From: Citrobacter amalonaticus | GTDB taxonomy: Bacteria; Pseudomonadota; Gammaproteobacteria; Enterobacterales; Enterobacteriaceae | Reading direction: 5' to 3' | DNA length: 64,000 bases | Assembly (NCBI RefSeq): GCF_001559075.2 | Contig: NZ_CP014015.2 | Coordinates: 4,774,001-4,838,000 of the forward strand | Shown here: positions 1 through 8,274 of the stretch, in pieces | How positions within the stretch are numbered: the stretch's first letter is position 1 | Layout: every line of letters begins with the position of its first letter | Position numbers and translations under genes: made by a program | Notes under the pieces: generated by a model | Databases searched by the model: none | What the model saw: only the letters and a program-made list of their open reading frames with translations | Told to the model about the DNA's origin: nothing

Positions 1-521
1 TGGCCATTCATCGTATTACCGAAGCGATGGTGGCGGATAAGCCGTGGATTGAAGAGGTCATCCCCCACTATTACGGCAGCGAATGGTATGTGGCGCACAA
101 CGCCAGCTTTGACCGTCGCGTGCTGCCAGACATGCCAGGCGAGTGGATTTGCACCATGAAACTTTCCCGCCGCCTCTGGCCGGGGATTAAGTACAGCAAT
201 ATGGCGCTCTATAAGTCACGTAAGCTGAACGTGCAAACGCCTGCGGGTCTGCATCACCACCGCGCACTCTATGACTGCTATATCACCGCTGCGCTGCTCA
301 TCGATATTATGAATACTTCCGGCTGGACGGCAGAGCAGATGGTCGACATCACCGGGCGGCCGGGGTTACTGACCACCTTCACCTTTGGCAAGTATCGCGG
401 CAAAGCCGTTTCGGATGTCGCGGAGCGCGACCCGGGCTATCTGCGCTGGTTGTTTAACAACCTCGACAGCATGAGCCCGGAGCTGCGTTTAACCCTCAAA
501 CACTATCTGGATAACGCCTGA
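1..521 (+). CDS. exoX: Exodeoxyribonuclease X, C-terminal part (5' end off window)
   Basis: ExoX is a DEDD-family 3'-5' DNA exonuclease used in mismatch repair and in processing of single-stranded DNA ends. The open frame runs to the left edge of the window, so the N-terminus with the Exo I DxE motif is missing. Visible are the Exo II region HNASFDRRVL, the Exo III region HHRALYDCYITA, whose His and Asp fit a DEDDh enzyme, and the C-terminal extension ending in a KHYLDNA-like tail. About 172 codons are present, against 220 residues for the E. coli protein. The stop codon overlaps the 3' end of the convergent ptrB by 19 bp, so both genes share their last codons on opposite strands. Confidence 0.93.
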   Translation, partial: AIHRITEAMVADKPWIEEVIPHYYGSEWYVAHNASFDRRVLPDMPGEWICTMKLSRRLWPGIKYSNMALYKSRKLNVQTPAGLHHHRALYDCYITAALLIDIMNTSGWTAEQMVDITGRPGLLTTFTFGKYRGKAVSDVAERDPGYLRWLFNNLDSMSPELRLTLKHYLDNA

Positions 522-2578
522 ATCGCGCCATTACCGGGCAATGTTCCTTGCGCCAGAGCAATCAGGAAAGCAAATTCCAACGCCACACCTTCCCAGGATT
601 TATAACGGCCTGATTTACCGCCGTGCCCGGAATCCATATCAGTACACAGTAACAGCAGATGGTCATCCGTTTTCAGCTCACGCAGTTTCGCCACCCATTT
701 TGCCGGTTCCCAGTACTGGACCTGCGAATCATGCAGTCCGGTGGTGACCAACAGATGTGGGTATGCCTGCGCCCTGACGTTATCGTACGGACTGTAGCTT
801 TTCATGTAGGCGTAATACTGCGGATCTTTCGGATTCCCCCACTCCTCAAACTCGCCGGTCGTCAGGGGTATCGACTCATCCAGCATCGTCGTCACCACAT
901 CCACAAACGGCACCTGGGCAACCACGCCATGAAAACGTTCGGGACGCTCGTTGATCGCCACGCCCATCAGCATTCCTCCCGCGCTACCCCCCATGCCATA
1001 GCAGAGTGAGGGCGAGCCGTAGCCCTGGGCAATCAGCGCGTCGCAGGCATCGAGATAATCGTTGAAGGTATTGCGCTTTTTGAGGAACTTACCGTCTTCA
1101 TACCACTGCTGCCCCAGTTCGCCTCCGCCTCGCACGTGGACGATGGCATAGACGAATCCACGATCCAGCAGGCTTAAACGACTGCTGCTGAAATCGGCAT
1201 CCATACTGGCGCCGTAGGAGCCGTAGCCGTAAACCAGTAGCGGATTTTGCCCTTTGCGAAAATGTTTCTGATGATAAACCAGCGAGACCGGTACCTCGAC
1301 GCCATCACGCGCGGTGATCCACAGGTGTTCACTGCGATAGTTGGCGGCGTCAAATCCCGGCACCTCTGTCTGTTTAATGACCCGTCGTTCACCGGTGTTC
1401 ATGTCCAGTTCAAACAGCGTGTCCGGTGTGGTCATCGAGGAGTAGCCATAGCGCAGGCGCGAGGTTTCCGGTTCCGGGTTATAAGCAAGCCAGGTGACAT
1501 AAGCCGGATCGTCGAAGGCGATCCCCACCACCTCGCGAGTTTTACGATTGATCTGCCGCAGACTGGTCAAGCCACGCTGGCGTTCTTCCACCACCAGCCA
1601 GTCGGTAAAAAGAGTAAACCCTTCCAGCATGATCGCTTCACGGGCCGGGATCAGCGTTTCCCACTGTTTCTCATCGCGCACACGGGTGCGATAAAGACCA
1701 AAATTTTTACCCTCGCGGTTCGAACGCAGATAAAACTTATGTTGATAGTGATCGAGGCTGTATTCGTGGTCCTTGCGGCGCGGCAGGAAGATGAACGGTT
1801 CAGCATCCGCCAGTTCAGCATCCAGCAGTAAAACCTCGCTGGTTGTCGCGCTTGCCAGATGAATGACGATGTAATGTTGCGACGTCGTTTTGTGCAGGCT
1901 GACGTAGAAGGTGTCGTCTTTTTCTTCGTAAATCAGTTCGTCCTGTGTCGACGGGGTGCCGACAGTGTGCCGCCAGACCTGCCAGGGCAGCAGCGTCGTC
2001 GCATGTTTACGCACATAGTAGAAGGTCAGCGAGTCATTCGCCCAGACAAACTCAGGATCCACGTTATCCAGCATCTCCGGATACCAGTTGCCGTTTTCCA
2101 GATTGCGAAAACGGATCCCGTACTGGCGGCGCGAAAGATAATCTTCCGCCAGCGCCATAATGGTGTTATCCGGCGTTATCGCCAGCCCTCCCAGAGTGTA
2201 GAACTCGCTGTGTGCCGCCCGTTTGTTGCCATCAAGCAGCGTTTCCCAGTCATCCCATTCCTCACTCAGCGCGGACTGACGTTGATAAATGGCGTACTCA
2301 CATCCGGGTTCATAGAGATGGCGATAGCGATACCCGTTCTTCACCCAGGGCGCAGAGGTATCGCGGGGAGGAATACGATCGATAATTTCTTTCAGCACGC
2401 GTTCCTGCAATGCCTGTTGCGTGGACATCACCTGATGTCCGTACTGGTTTTCCTGTTTCAGGTACGCCAGCACATCCGGTTGCGAACGGCTGTCGTCCCG
2501 CAGCCAGTAGTAATTATCAATGCGAGTGTCGCCATGGAGAGTCATGGCGTGAGGAATGCGATTGGCTTTCGGCAGCAT
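503..2578 (-). CDS. ptrB: Oligopeptidase B (protease II)
   Basis: Cytoplasmic serine oligopeptidase of the prolyl-oligopeptidase family (S9A) that cleaves short peptides after Arg or Lys. The 691-residue product is close to the 686 residues of the E. coli enzyme. The N-terminal two thirds form the beta-propeller that restricts substrate size. The C-terminal alpha/beta-hydrolase domain carries the nucleophile motif GGSAGG at about residue 535, then TGLHDSQVQYW with the catalytic Asp and DSGHGGKSGR with the catalytic His. All three triad residues are therefore present. It is convergent with exoX and overlaps it by 19 bp. yebE lies upstream on the same strand after about 90 bp. Confidence 0.96.
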   Translation of the reverse strand: MLPKANRIPHAMTLHGDTRIDNYYWLRDDSRSQPDVLAYLKQENQYGHQVMSTQQALQERVLKEIIDRIPPRDTSAPWVKNGYRYRHLYEPGCEYAIYQRQSALSEEWDDWETLLDGNKRAAHSEFYTLGGLAITPDNTIMALAEDYLSRRQYGIRFRNLENGNWYPEMLDNVDPEFVWANDSLTFYYVRKHATTLLPWQVWRHTVGTPSTQDELIYEEKDDTFYVSLHKTTSQHYIVIHLASATTSEVLLLDAELADAEPFIFLPRRKDHEYSLDHYQHKFYLRSNREGKNFGLYRTRVRDEKQWETLIPAREAIMLEGFTLFTDWLVVEERQRGLTSLRQINRKTREVVGIAFDDPAYVTWLAYNPEPETSRLRYGYSSMTTPDTLFELDMNTGERRVIKQTEVPGFDAANYRSEHLWITARDGVEVPVSLVYHQKHFRKGQNPLLVYGYGSYGASMDADFSSSRLSLLDRGFVYAIVHVRGGGELGQQWYEDGKFLKKRNTFNDYLDACDALIAQGYGSPSLCYGMGGSAGGMLMGVAINERPERFHGVVAQVPFVDVVTTMLDESIPLTTGEFEEWGNPKDPQYYAYMKSYSPYDNVRAQAYPHLLVTTGLHDSQVQYWEPAKWVAKLRELKTDDHLLLLCTDMDSGHGGKSGRYKSWEGVALEFAFLIALAQGTLPGNGAIQALSR

Positions 2579-2665
2579 GTCGTTGTTCTTTCGTCTTTAT
2601 ACACCCTCTAAGGGTGGCAAAACTGACGAATGATGCAAGCGAAACATGCCGCCGGAGGTCGTTTG

Positions 2666-3325
2666 TTAGTCGGGTAGCGCCTGTTTTTGCTGTTGCAGAT
2701 CCTGCTCGATGCCATCACGAACATCCTGCGGGATCTTCAGCGCATCACCCAGTGCGTTCAGGTAACTGCGCTCCATAAAGTGGTCGATATCAATGGCCGC
2801 ACAGCTGAGAAAATAGATCTCCAGCGCCTCTTCTTCATTGCGGATCCCCTGCGCCAGGCGCTGCGGATCCAGCGGTTGTTCAATCGCCTGCTCGATGAGC
2901 GCACGCCCTTGCGCTTCAACACCTGCTTCACGCAGCTGCTGTTCGATTGCCGCCCGTTCTTTGGCATCGATATGGCCGTCACTTTTCGCGGCGAAGACCA
3001 GCGCCAGGATCAGCCGTTCGGTGCGCACATCCAGCGGCGTGCTTTGCGCGCCAAATTGCGGTTCATCCTGATGCGCCGCGCGAACCTTATCCTTGTACTT
3101 GTTCCACAGCACGCTTCCTGCCACCGCGCCGCCGCCGACCAACAGTGCGCTGGTGCCGTATTTGCTGAGCAGTTTGCGGGAGGATTTGCTGGCGACCAGT
3201 AACCCAGCCAGACCACCCAGCGCGCCGGGTACCAGCAGCTTACTTAATCCCTGTTCACCTGAAGAAGAGGAGGACGATCCGTTTTGCCCGAGAAGAGAGT
3301 GTAATTGATTAAGCCAGTTAGCCAT
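2666..3325 (-). CDS. yebE: YebE, inner-membrane DUF533 protein with TerB-like domain
   Basis: Function is not established. The family is DUF533 and E. coli YebE is known to respond to envelope stress. The ATG at 3325 gives MANWLNQLHSLLGQ and 219 residues, the E. coli length; the frame stays open 11 codons further upstream but that part is not conserved. Residues about 35-75 hold two hydrophobic Gly/Ala-rich segments (LGGLAGLLVASKSS and LLVGGGAVAGSVLW), likely membrane-embedded. The C-terminal half is acidic and helical, with the TerB-like pattern AAKSDGHIDAKERAAIEQQL. It is followed downstream by ptrB and preceded by yebF. Confidence 0.9.
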   Translation of the reverse strand: MANWLNQLHSLLGQNGSSSSSSGEQGLSKLLVPGALGGLAGLLVASKSSRKLLSKYGTSALLVGGGAVAGSVLWNKYKDKVRAAHQDEPQFGAQSTPLDVRTERLILALVFAAKSDGHIDAKERAAIEQQLREAGVEAQGRALIEQAIEQPLDPQRLAQGIRNEEEALEIYFLSCAAIDIDHFMERSYLNALGDALKIPQDVRDGIEQDLQQQKQALPD

Positions 3326-3419
3326 TTTATCCCTCAAGTACTGACAATGAATTTTCAAAGCGTACCCGAGGGGATGTCAGGAAATGTCTGCCGGCGCTAA
3401 AGATGCGCAAATGTTCGCG

Positions 3420-3773
3420 CTATTGCGAACGATATTCCGCCGTGCCGGCCTTACAGTCGACCTTCACCTGATAATGAATATCCGCGCTTTTCCCGCGCAC
3501 GGTCAGCGGCACCGTCCATTTCCCGTCCTGCCCGGTAATCTCTTTCGGATTGACCCAGGCAACCGGGTCAGCTTGCCCTACCCGTTTTTGATCGTCTGCC
3601 CAGCGCACCACGCGATTTTGCTGATAATCACGTTTCACACTTGCGGCAATACCTGTCGCATCGAGACCATCGCAATGGGGGAATTTGACGGTTTTGCTGT
3701 CAGTCTCTGCCGCCGACACCGACAGACTGGCGCTTAACAACAGCAGGCTGATTAACGCACCTTTTCTTTTCAT
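3420..3773 (-). CDS. yebF: YebF, secreted protein
   Basis: Small protein known in E. coli K-12 to be exported by Sec and then released to the medium through outer-membrane porins; its physiological role is unclear. A clear signal peptide is seen (basic MKRKG, then a Leu/Ser-rich core ending near VSAAE). The mature part has two cysteines (FPHCDGLDATG and VKVDCKAG) that can form the disulfide seen in this small fold. The length of 117 residues is one short of the E. coli protein. It stands between yebE and yebG on the minus strand. Confidence 0.92.
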   Translation of the reverse strand: MKRKGALISLLLLSASLSVSAAETDSKTVKFPHCDGLDATGIAASVKRDYQQNRVVRWADDQKRVGQADPVAWVNPKEITGQDGKWTVPLTVRGKSADIHYQVKVDCKAGTAEYRSQ

Positions 3774-3846
3774 ACTTTTCCTTTACCTGGTAGCACATTG
3801 ATTCAGGAAAAAGCATGGTACAAAACGTCAGGAGCGCAAGTCAGAT

Positions 3847-4137
3847 TCAGGCCGCCTGCGTATCGTCCCCGGCAGAGGCGTCATTCTCAACCACCTGCGG
3901 AGAAGGCAACTTGCCGGTTTTGAGGATGGTGCTCAGCACCTCTTTTTGTTCGGCCAGCCACAGCGACAGCGCTTCACGCTGTTCGTCTTCCAGCGCCAGC
4001 GGGGACTGTTCAAGCCAGGTGTCGAGCAGATCCGCCGTATCCAGCATTTTGTCATACGCATCGGCTTCCTTTTTGCTGGTAAATGACATTTTTTCCTCAC
4101 CTTCCCGAATGACTACGTATTTAACTTCAACCGCCAT
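3847..4137 (-). CDS. yebG: YebG, LexA-regulated DNA-damage protein
   Basis: Small acidic protein induced in the SOS response in E. coli; its biochemical function is unknown. The ATG at 4137 (MAVEVKYVVIREGEEKMSF) gives 96 residues, identical in length to the E. coli protein, although the frame opens five codons earlier. A LexA box lies only about 20 bp upstream of this start, which places the gene under direct SOS control. The C-terminal 20 residues are Ala/Asp-rich and probably flexible. purT diverges from it. Confidence 0.92.
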   Translation of the reverse strand: MAVEVKYVVIREGEEKMSFTSKKEADAYDKMLDTADLLDTWLEQSPLALEDEQREALSLWLAEQKEVLSTILKTGKLPSPQVVENDASAGDDTQAA

Positions 4138-4155
4138 ATTGCAGCCTCTCAATAT

Positions 4156-4175
4156 TACTGTATTTATGTACAGTA
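4156..4175. promoter_or_regulatory. LexA box of yebG
   Basis: The 20-bp site tactgtatttatgtacagta has the CTGT-N8-ACAG core at 4158-4173 and near-perfect symmetry, matching the LexA operator consensus. It lies just upstream of the yebG start. Confidence 0.93.
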
Positions 4176-4217
4176 TATTCTATTTTACCGCTGAAATCAA
4201 CCTGGCAATAAAGACAG

Positions 4218-4233
4218 ACGCAAACGTTTTCGT
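4218..4233. promoter_or_regulatory. PurR operator of purT
   Basis: The sequence acgcaaacgttttcgt matches the 16-bp PurR consensus ACGCAAACGTTTTCGT exactly. It sits about 35 bp before the purT start, so purine (hypoxanthine/guanine) repression of purT is expected as in E. coli. Confidence 0.93.
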
Positions 4234-4268
4234 ATATACTGCGGCCAAATTTGTTGGGGGATATATTC

Positions 4269-5447
4269 ATGACGGTATTAGGCACAGCGCTGCGTCCGGC
4301 AGCAACTCGGGTGATGTTATTGGGTTCTGGTGAACTGGGTAAAGAAGTGGCCATCGAGTGCCAGCGTCTCGGCGTGGAAGTGATCGCGGTGGACCGCTAT
4401 GCCGACGCACCGGCCATGCATGTCGCGCATCGTTCGCACGTCATTAATATGCTGGATAGCGACGCGCTTCGCCGCGTAGTGGAGCTGGAGAAACCGCACT
4501 ATATCGTGCCGGAGATTGAAGCCATTGCCACAGATATGCTGGTGACGCTGGAACAAGAAGGACTGAACGTCGTGCCCTGCGCACGCGCGACAAAACTCAC
4601 GATGAACCGTGAAGGTATTCGCCGTCTGGCGGCAGAAGAACTGGCACTGCCCACCTCAACCTTCCGTTTTGCCGACAGTGAAGCCACCTTCCGCGACGCC
4701 GTGGCTGAAATTGGTTATCCCTGCATTGTCAAACCGGTGATGAGTTCTTCCGGCAAAGGGCAGAGTTTTATTCGTTCCGAAACGCAGCTGGCGCAAGCCT
4801 GGGACTATGCCCAACAGGGCGGTCGCGCAGGTGCCGGTCGGGTCATCGTCGAAGGGGTTGTGAAGTTTGATTTTGAAATCACCCTGCTCACCGTCAGCGC
4901 CGTCGATGGCGTCCATTTCTGTGCTCCGGTGGGTCATCGCCAGGAAGATGGCGACTATCGTGAATCCTGGCAGCCGCAGCAGATGAGCGCGCTGGCGCTG
5001 GAACGCGCTCAGGACATTGCCCGTAAAGTGGTGCTAGCCCTGGGTGGTCACGGTCTGTTTGGCGTAGAGCTGTTTGTCTGCGGGGATGAGGTCATCTTCA
5101 GCGAGGTCTCCCCTCGCCCGCACGATACCGGCATGGTGACGTTGATCTCTCAGGACTTGTCGGAGTTTGCCCTGCACGTACGCGCTTTTCTCGGACTGCC
5201 CGTGGGCGCTATTCGTCAGTATGGTCCGGCAGCCTCTGCCGTGATTTTACCGCAACTGACCAGTCAGGACGTGACGTTTGGCAATGTTCAGGCTGCCGTC
5301 GGCGCCGGTTTGCAGGTCCGTTTCTTCGGTAAGCCGGAAATCGATGGGACGCGTCGTCTGGGCGTGGCGCTGGCAACGGCTGACAACATTGATGACGCTA
5401 TTGAACGCGCGAAAAACGCCGCCGCGCAGGTGAAAGTGACAGGGTAA
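4269..5447 (+). CDS. purT: Formate-dependent phosphoribosylglycinamide formyltransferase 2
   Basis: PurT carries out the third step of purine synthesis with formate and ATP instead of formyl-tetrahydrofolate. The ATG at 4269 (MTVLGTALRP) follows a purine-rich ribosome-binding site (TTGGGGG) and gives 392 residues, as in E. coli. It is an ATP-grasp enzyme: N-terminal preATP-grasp fold with LLGSGELGKEVAIE at about residue 17, the ATP-binding stretch KPVMSSSGKGQS near residue 155, and the metal-binding segment EVSPRPHDTGMVTL near residue 280. A PurR box precedes it, and a REP pair follows the stop between it and the convergent eda. Confidence 0.97.
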   Translation: MTVLGTALRPAATRVMLLGSGELGKEVAIECQRLGVEVIAVDRYADAPAMHVAHRSHVINMLDSDALRRVVELEKPHYIVPEIEAIATDMLVTLEQEGLNVVPCARATKLTMNREGIRRLAAEELALPTSTFRFADSEATFRDAVAEIGYPCIVKPVMSSSGKGQSFIRSETQLAQAWDYAQQGGRAGAGRVIVEGVVKFDFEITLLTVSAVDGVHFCAPVGHRQEDGDYRESWQPQQMSALALERAQDIARKVVLALGGHGLFGVELFVCGDEVIFSEVSPRPHDTGMVTLISQDLSEFALHVRAFLGLPVGAIRQYGPAASAVILPQLTSQDVTFGNVQAAVGAGLQVRFFGKPEIDGTRRLGVALATADNIDDAIERAKNAAAQVKVTG

Positions 5448-5455
5448 CAACAGCA

Positions 5456-5536
5456 GCCGTAGGCCGAATAAGGCGGTCATGCCGCTATCCGGCAAAGCCC
5501 GATGGCGACGCTAAGGCGTCTTATCGGGCCTACGGT
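5456..5536. repeat. BIME: two inverted REP (PU) units between purT and eda
   Basis: Two palindromic units face each other: gtaggccgaataaggcgg at 5459 and the right unit from gcccgatggcgacg to gtcttatcgggcctacgg ending at 5535. These are the REP consensus arms (GTAGGCCGGATAAGG and CTTATCxGGCCTAC). Position between convergent genes is typical, and the stems may stabilise or end both transcripts. Confidence 0.9.
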
Positions 5537-5551
5537 TTACACATTGGTAGC

Positions 5552-6193
5552 TTACTGCTTCGCGCCTTCAACCGCTTCGCGCGCCAGTTTGGTGATGCGA
5601 TCGTAATCACCGGCTTCCAGCGCGTCATTCGGCACCAGCCAGGAACCGCCGATGCACAGCACGCTTTTCAGTGCCAGGTAATCGCGATAGTTAGCCGGAG
5701 AGATGCCGCCAGTCGGGCAGAAACGCACCTGAGAGAACGGACCGGCAATGGCCTGCAGCGCTTTGGTGCCGCCATTCGCTTCCGCCGGGAAGAATTTGAA
5801 CTCTTTCAGACCGTAGTCCATACCCAGCATCAGTTCAGAAACGGTACTGATGCCCGGGATCAGCGGGATCGTGCCTTCGGTTGCCGCTTTCAGCAGTGGC
5901 TCAGTCAGCCCCGGGCTGATAGCGAACTGCGCACCGGCAGCAGTGACCTCTGCCAGCTGCTGCGGATTCAGCACCGTACCCGCACCCACGATGGCTTCCG
6001 GAACCTCTTTGGCGATAGCACGGATAGCATCCATCGCGCAGGCGGTACGTAACGTCACTTCCAGTACGCGCACCCCACCCGCAACCAGCGCTTTTGCCAT
6101 CGGCACAGCGTGTTCCAGTTTATTCACTACGATCACCGGGACAACCGGGCCGGTGGTCAGGATTGCTTCTGCACTTGTTTTCCAGTTTTTCAT
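5552..6193 (-). CDS. eda: KDPG / 4-hydroxy-2-oxoglutarate aldolase
   Basis: Cytoplasmic class I aldolase that splits 2-keto-3-deoxy-6-phosphogluconate into pyruvate and glyceraldehyde-3-phosphate, the last step of the Entner-Doudoroff route and of hexuronate/pectin breakdown. All 213 residues of the family are present. Glu45 and Arg49 in LEVTLRT and the Schiff-base Lys133 in LKEFKFFPAE are in place. It follows edd by 35 bp on the same strand, so the two are cotranscribed. It would also take the KDG-derived product of the rhiTN locus found 25 kb away in this window. Confidence 0.97.
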   Translation of the reverse strand: MKNWKTSAEAILTTGPVVPVIVVNKLEHAVPMAKALVAGGVRVLEVTLRTACAMDAIRAIAKEVPEAIVGAGTVLNPQQLAEVTAAGAQFAISPGLTEPLLKAATEGTIPLIPGISTVSELMLGMDYGLKEFKFFPAEANGGTKALQAIAGPFSQVRFCPTGGISPANYRDYLALKSVLCIGGSWLVPNDALEAGDYDRITKLAREAVEGAKQ

Positions 6194-6228
6194 CTGAGTT
6201 TTTCTCTCGCCTGATTACAAAATATGCC

Positions 6229-8040
6229 TTAAAAATGAATACAGGTTGCGCCCTGTTCTGCGCCGGACAACTGTTCACGCAGCGCGCTGAACATTTCACG
6301 CCCCGTACCGATGCGCGATGCGCTCAGATCCGGGATATGCGGCTGGCGAGCGGCAAGCTCCGCCTCATCCACCAGCAGCGTCAATTCACCTGTCTGTCCG
6401 TTCACCCGAATAATGTCGCCATCGCGTACTTTTGCCAGCAGTCCGCCATCATAGGCCTCCGGGGTTACATGGATGGCTGAAGGCACTTTACCGGACGCAC
6501 CGGAAAGTCGACCATCCGTAACCAACGCAATTTTGAAACGACGGTCCAATAATACACCAAGTGGCGGCATGAGTTTATGTAATTCTGGCATTCCGTTCGC
6601 TTTTGGTCCCTGATGACGCACAACCACCACGCAGTCGCGGTCAAGCAGACCTGCTTCAAAGGCCGGCAGGACATCATGCTGACTTTCAAAAACAACGGCC
6701 GGCGCTTCAATCACCTGGTTCTCGACCGGTACGGCGGACGTTTTCATGACCGCGCGACCGAGGTTACCACTCAGCACCTTAGTGCCGCCATGGTGAGAGA
6801 ACGGCTGGTTAAAGGAGGCAATCACATTGCTGTCCAGCGATTTGACCGCGCCTTCACGCCAGTCGAGTTCACCATTGTTCAGCCACGGCTCCAGGGTGTA
6901 GCGCTTCAGGCCGAAACCGGCCACGGTGTTGACGTCTTCATGCAGCAGACCCGCATTCAGCAGTTCGCGCATCAGGACCGGGACGCCGCCTGCGGCCTGG
7001 AAGTGGTTAATATCCGCCGGGCCGTTAGGATAGAGACGCGCCATCAGCGGCACGATGTCGGAGAGATCAGAAAAGTCATCCCAGTTAATCTGGATACCCG
7101 CAGCGCGGGCCATCGCCACCAGGTGCATGGTGTGGTTCGTTGAACCGCCGGTCGCCAACAGCGCGACAATCCCGTTCACCACCACTTTCTCATCAATCAT
7201 TTTGCCGATCGGCATCCATTCGTTGCCGTTACCGGTCAGGCGCGTCACCTGGCGTGCCGCTGCCGCCGTCAGCGCTTCACGCAGCGGAGCATCCGGGTGA
7301 ACAAACGAAGATCCCGGCAGTTGCATCCCCATGAACTCCACCACCATCTGGTTGGTGTTCGCGGTACCGTAGAACGTACAGGTGCCCGGCGCATGATAGG
7401 AGGCGGCTTCAGATTCCAGCAGCGCCATGCGATCAACTTTACCTTCGGCATAGAGCTGACGAATGCGGACTTTCTCTTTGTTCGCCAGGCCGCTCGCCAT
7501 TGGACCTGACGGCACGAAGATGGAAGGCAGATGACCGAATGACAACGCCGCCATCGCCAGGCCCGGGACGATTTTGTCACAGACGCCGAGGAACAGCGCG
7601 CCGTCGAACATGTTGTGAGAGAGTCCTACCGCAGCGGACATCGCAATCACTTCGCGACTCAGCAGCGAAAGCTCCATACCGTCCTGCCCCTGCGTCACGC
7701 CGTCGCACATTGCCGGAACGCCGCCCGCAACCTGCCCGACCGCATTGGCTTGATGCAGCGCTTTGCGAATGATATCCGGGTAATGTTCGTAGGGTTGATG
7801 GGCGGAGAGCATGTCGTTGTAGGAGGTGATGATCGCGATATTGTTACGCAACATGCTTTTCAGAGAGGCTTTATCGTCTGGCTGGCAGGCCGCGAATCCG
7901 TGCGCCAGATTCCCGCATGCCAGTTGTGAGCGGTGAACGGTCGAGGATTTAGCCTGTTCTATACGAGCGAGGTAGGCAGAACGGGTCTCACGGGAACGTT
8001 CAACAATACGCTGTGTTACGCGTAACAATTTTGGATTCAT
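6229..8040 (-). CDS. edd: 6-phosphogluconate dehydratase
   Basis: First committed enzyme of the Entner-Doudoroff pathway: dehydrates 6-phosphogluconate to KDPG. It belongs to the IlvD/Edd family of iron-sulfur dehydratases and has 603 residues, the E. coli length. The cluster cysteines lie in GVCDKIVPG and PGTCTFYGTANTN, and the family signature GRLSGASGKVPSA is present near residue 510. It forms an operon with eda. Upstream, between edd and zwf, are the zwf terminator and a GntR-like operator, consistent with gluconate induction. Confidence 0.97.
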   Translation of the reverse strand: MNPKLLRVTQRIVERSRETRSAYLARIEQAKSSTVHRSQLACGNLAHGFAACQPDDKASLKSMLRNNIAIITSYNDMLSAHQPYEHYPDIIRKALHQANAVGQVAGGVPAMCDGVTQGQDGMELSLLSREVIAMSAAVGLSHNMFDGALFLGVCDKIVPGLAMAALSFGHLPSIFVPSGPMASGLANKEKVRIRQLYAEGKVDRMALLESEAASYHAPGTCTFYGTANTNQMVVEFMGMQLPGSSFVHPDAPLREALTAAAARQVTRLTGNGNEWMPIGKMIDEKVVVNGIVALLATGGSTNHTMHLVAMARAAGIQINWDDFSDLSDIVPLMARLYPNGPADINHFQAAGGVPVLMRELLNAGLLHEDVNTVAGFGLKRYTLEPWLNNGELDWREGAVKSLDSNVIASFNQPFSHHGGTKVLSGNLGRAVMKTSAVPVENQVIEAPAVVFESQHDVLPAFEAGLLDRDCVVVVRHQGPKANGMPELHKLMPPLGVLLDRRFKIALVTDGRLSGASGKVPSAIHVTPEAYDGGLLAKVRDGDIIRVNGQTGELTLLVDEAELAARQPHIPDLSASRIGTGREMFSALREQLSGAEQGATCIHF

Positions 8041-8162
8041 AGAGGCTCCTGAAATTTATCTGTCAGAGCTACAGGTTTGGCAAGTTCATTTACTATGGTT
8101 AAAAACACAGGAAACGCTTGTTCACCGGAGCTCAGGGGCAAAATCGTTTCAGGCAGTGTAAT

Positions 8163-8198
8163 AAAAAAAGCCTCGCGGGTGAATCCACACGAGGCTTA
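8163..8198 (-). terminator. Rho-independent terminator of zwf
   Basis: On the minus strand the arms aagcctcg and cgaggctt enclose a 14-nt partly paired loop and are followed by TTTTTTATT. It lies 76 bp after the zwf stop and inside the edd upstream region. Confidence 0.8.
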
Positions 8199-8234
8199 AA
8201 AGTGCAAAAATTGCTCAACAATCTGTGTTAGATC

Positions 8235-8250
8235 ATGTTACCGGTAAAAT
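8235..8250. promoter_or_regulatory. GntR-like operator upstream of edd
   Basis: The 16-bp sequence atgttaccggtaaaat has the palindromic core TTACCGGTAA and one full ATGTTACC half, like the gluconate repressor (GntR) operators of E. coli. edd is a known GntR target in E. coli. The second half-site is degenerate, and the site is about 195 bp upstream of the edd start, so the assignment is an inference. Confidence 0.5.
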
Positions 8251-8274
8251 AACACGGAAGAGTTAGACGCTTTT

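Noticed and set aside
1859..2611. 250-codon plus-strand frame opposite ptrB
   Set aside because: Shadow of a high-GC gene; composition and lack of known motifs argue against coding.
8157..8165. HexR half-site (tgtaataaa) upstream of edd
   Set aside because: Only one half of the palindrome is present and it overlaps the zwf terminator T-run.
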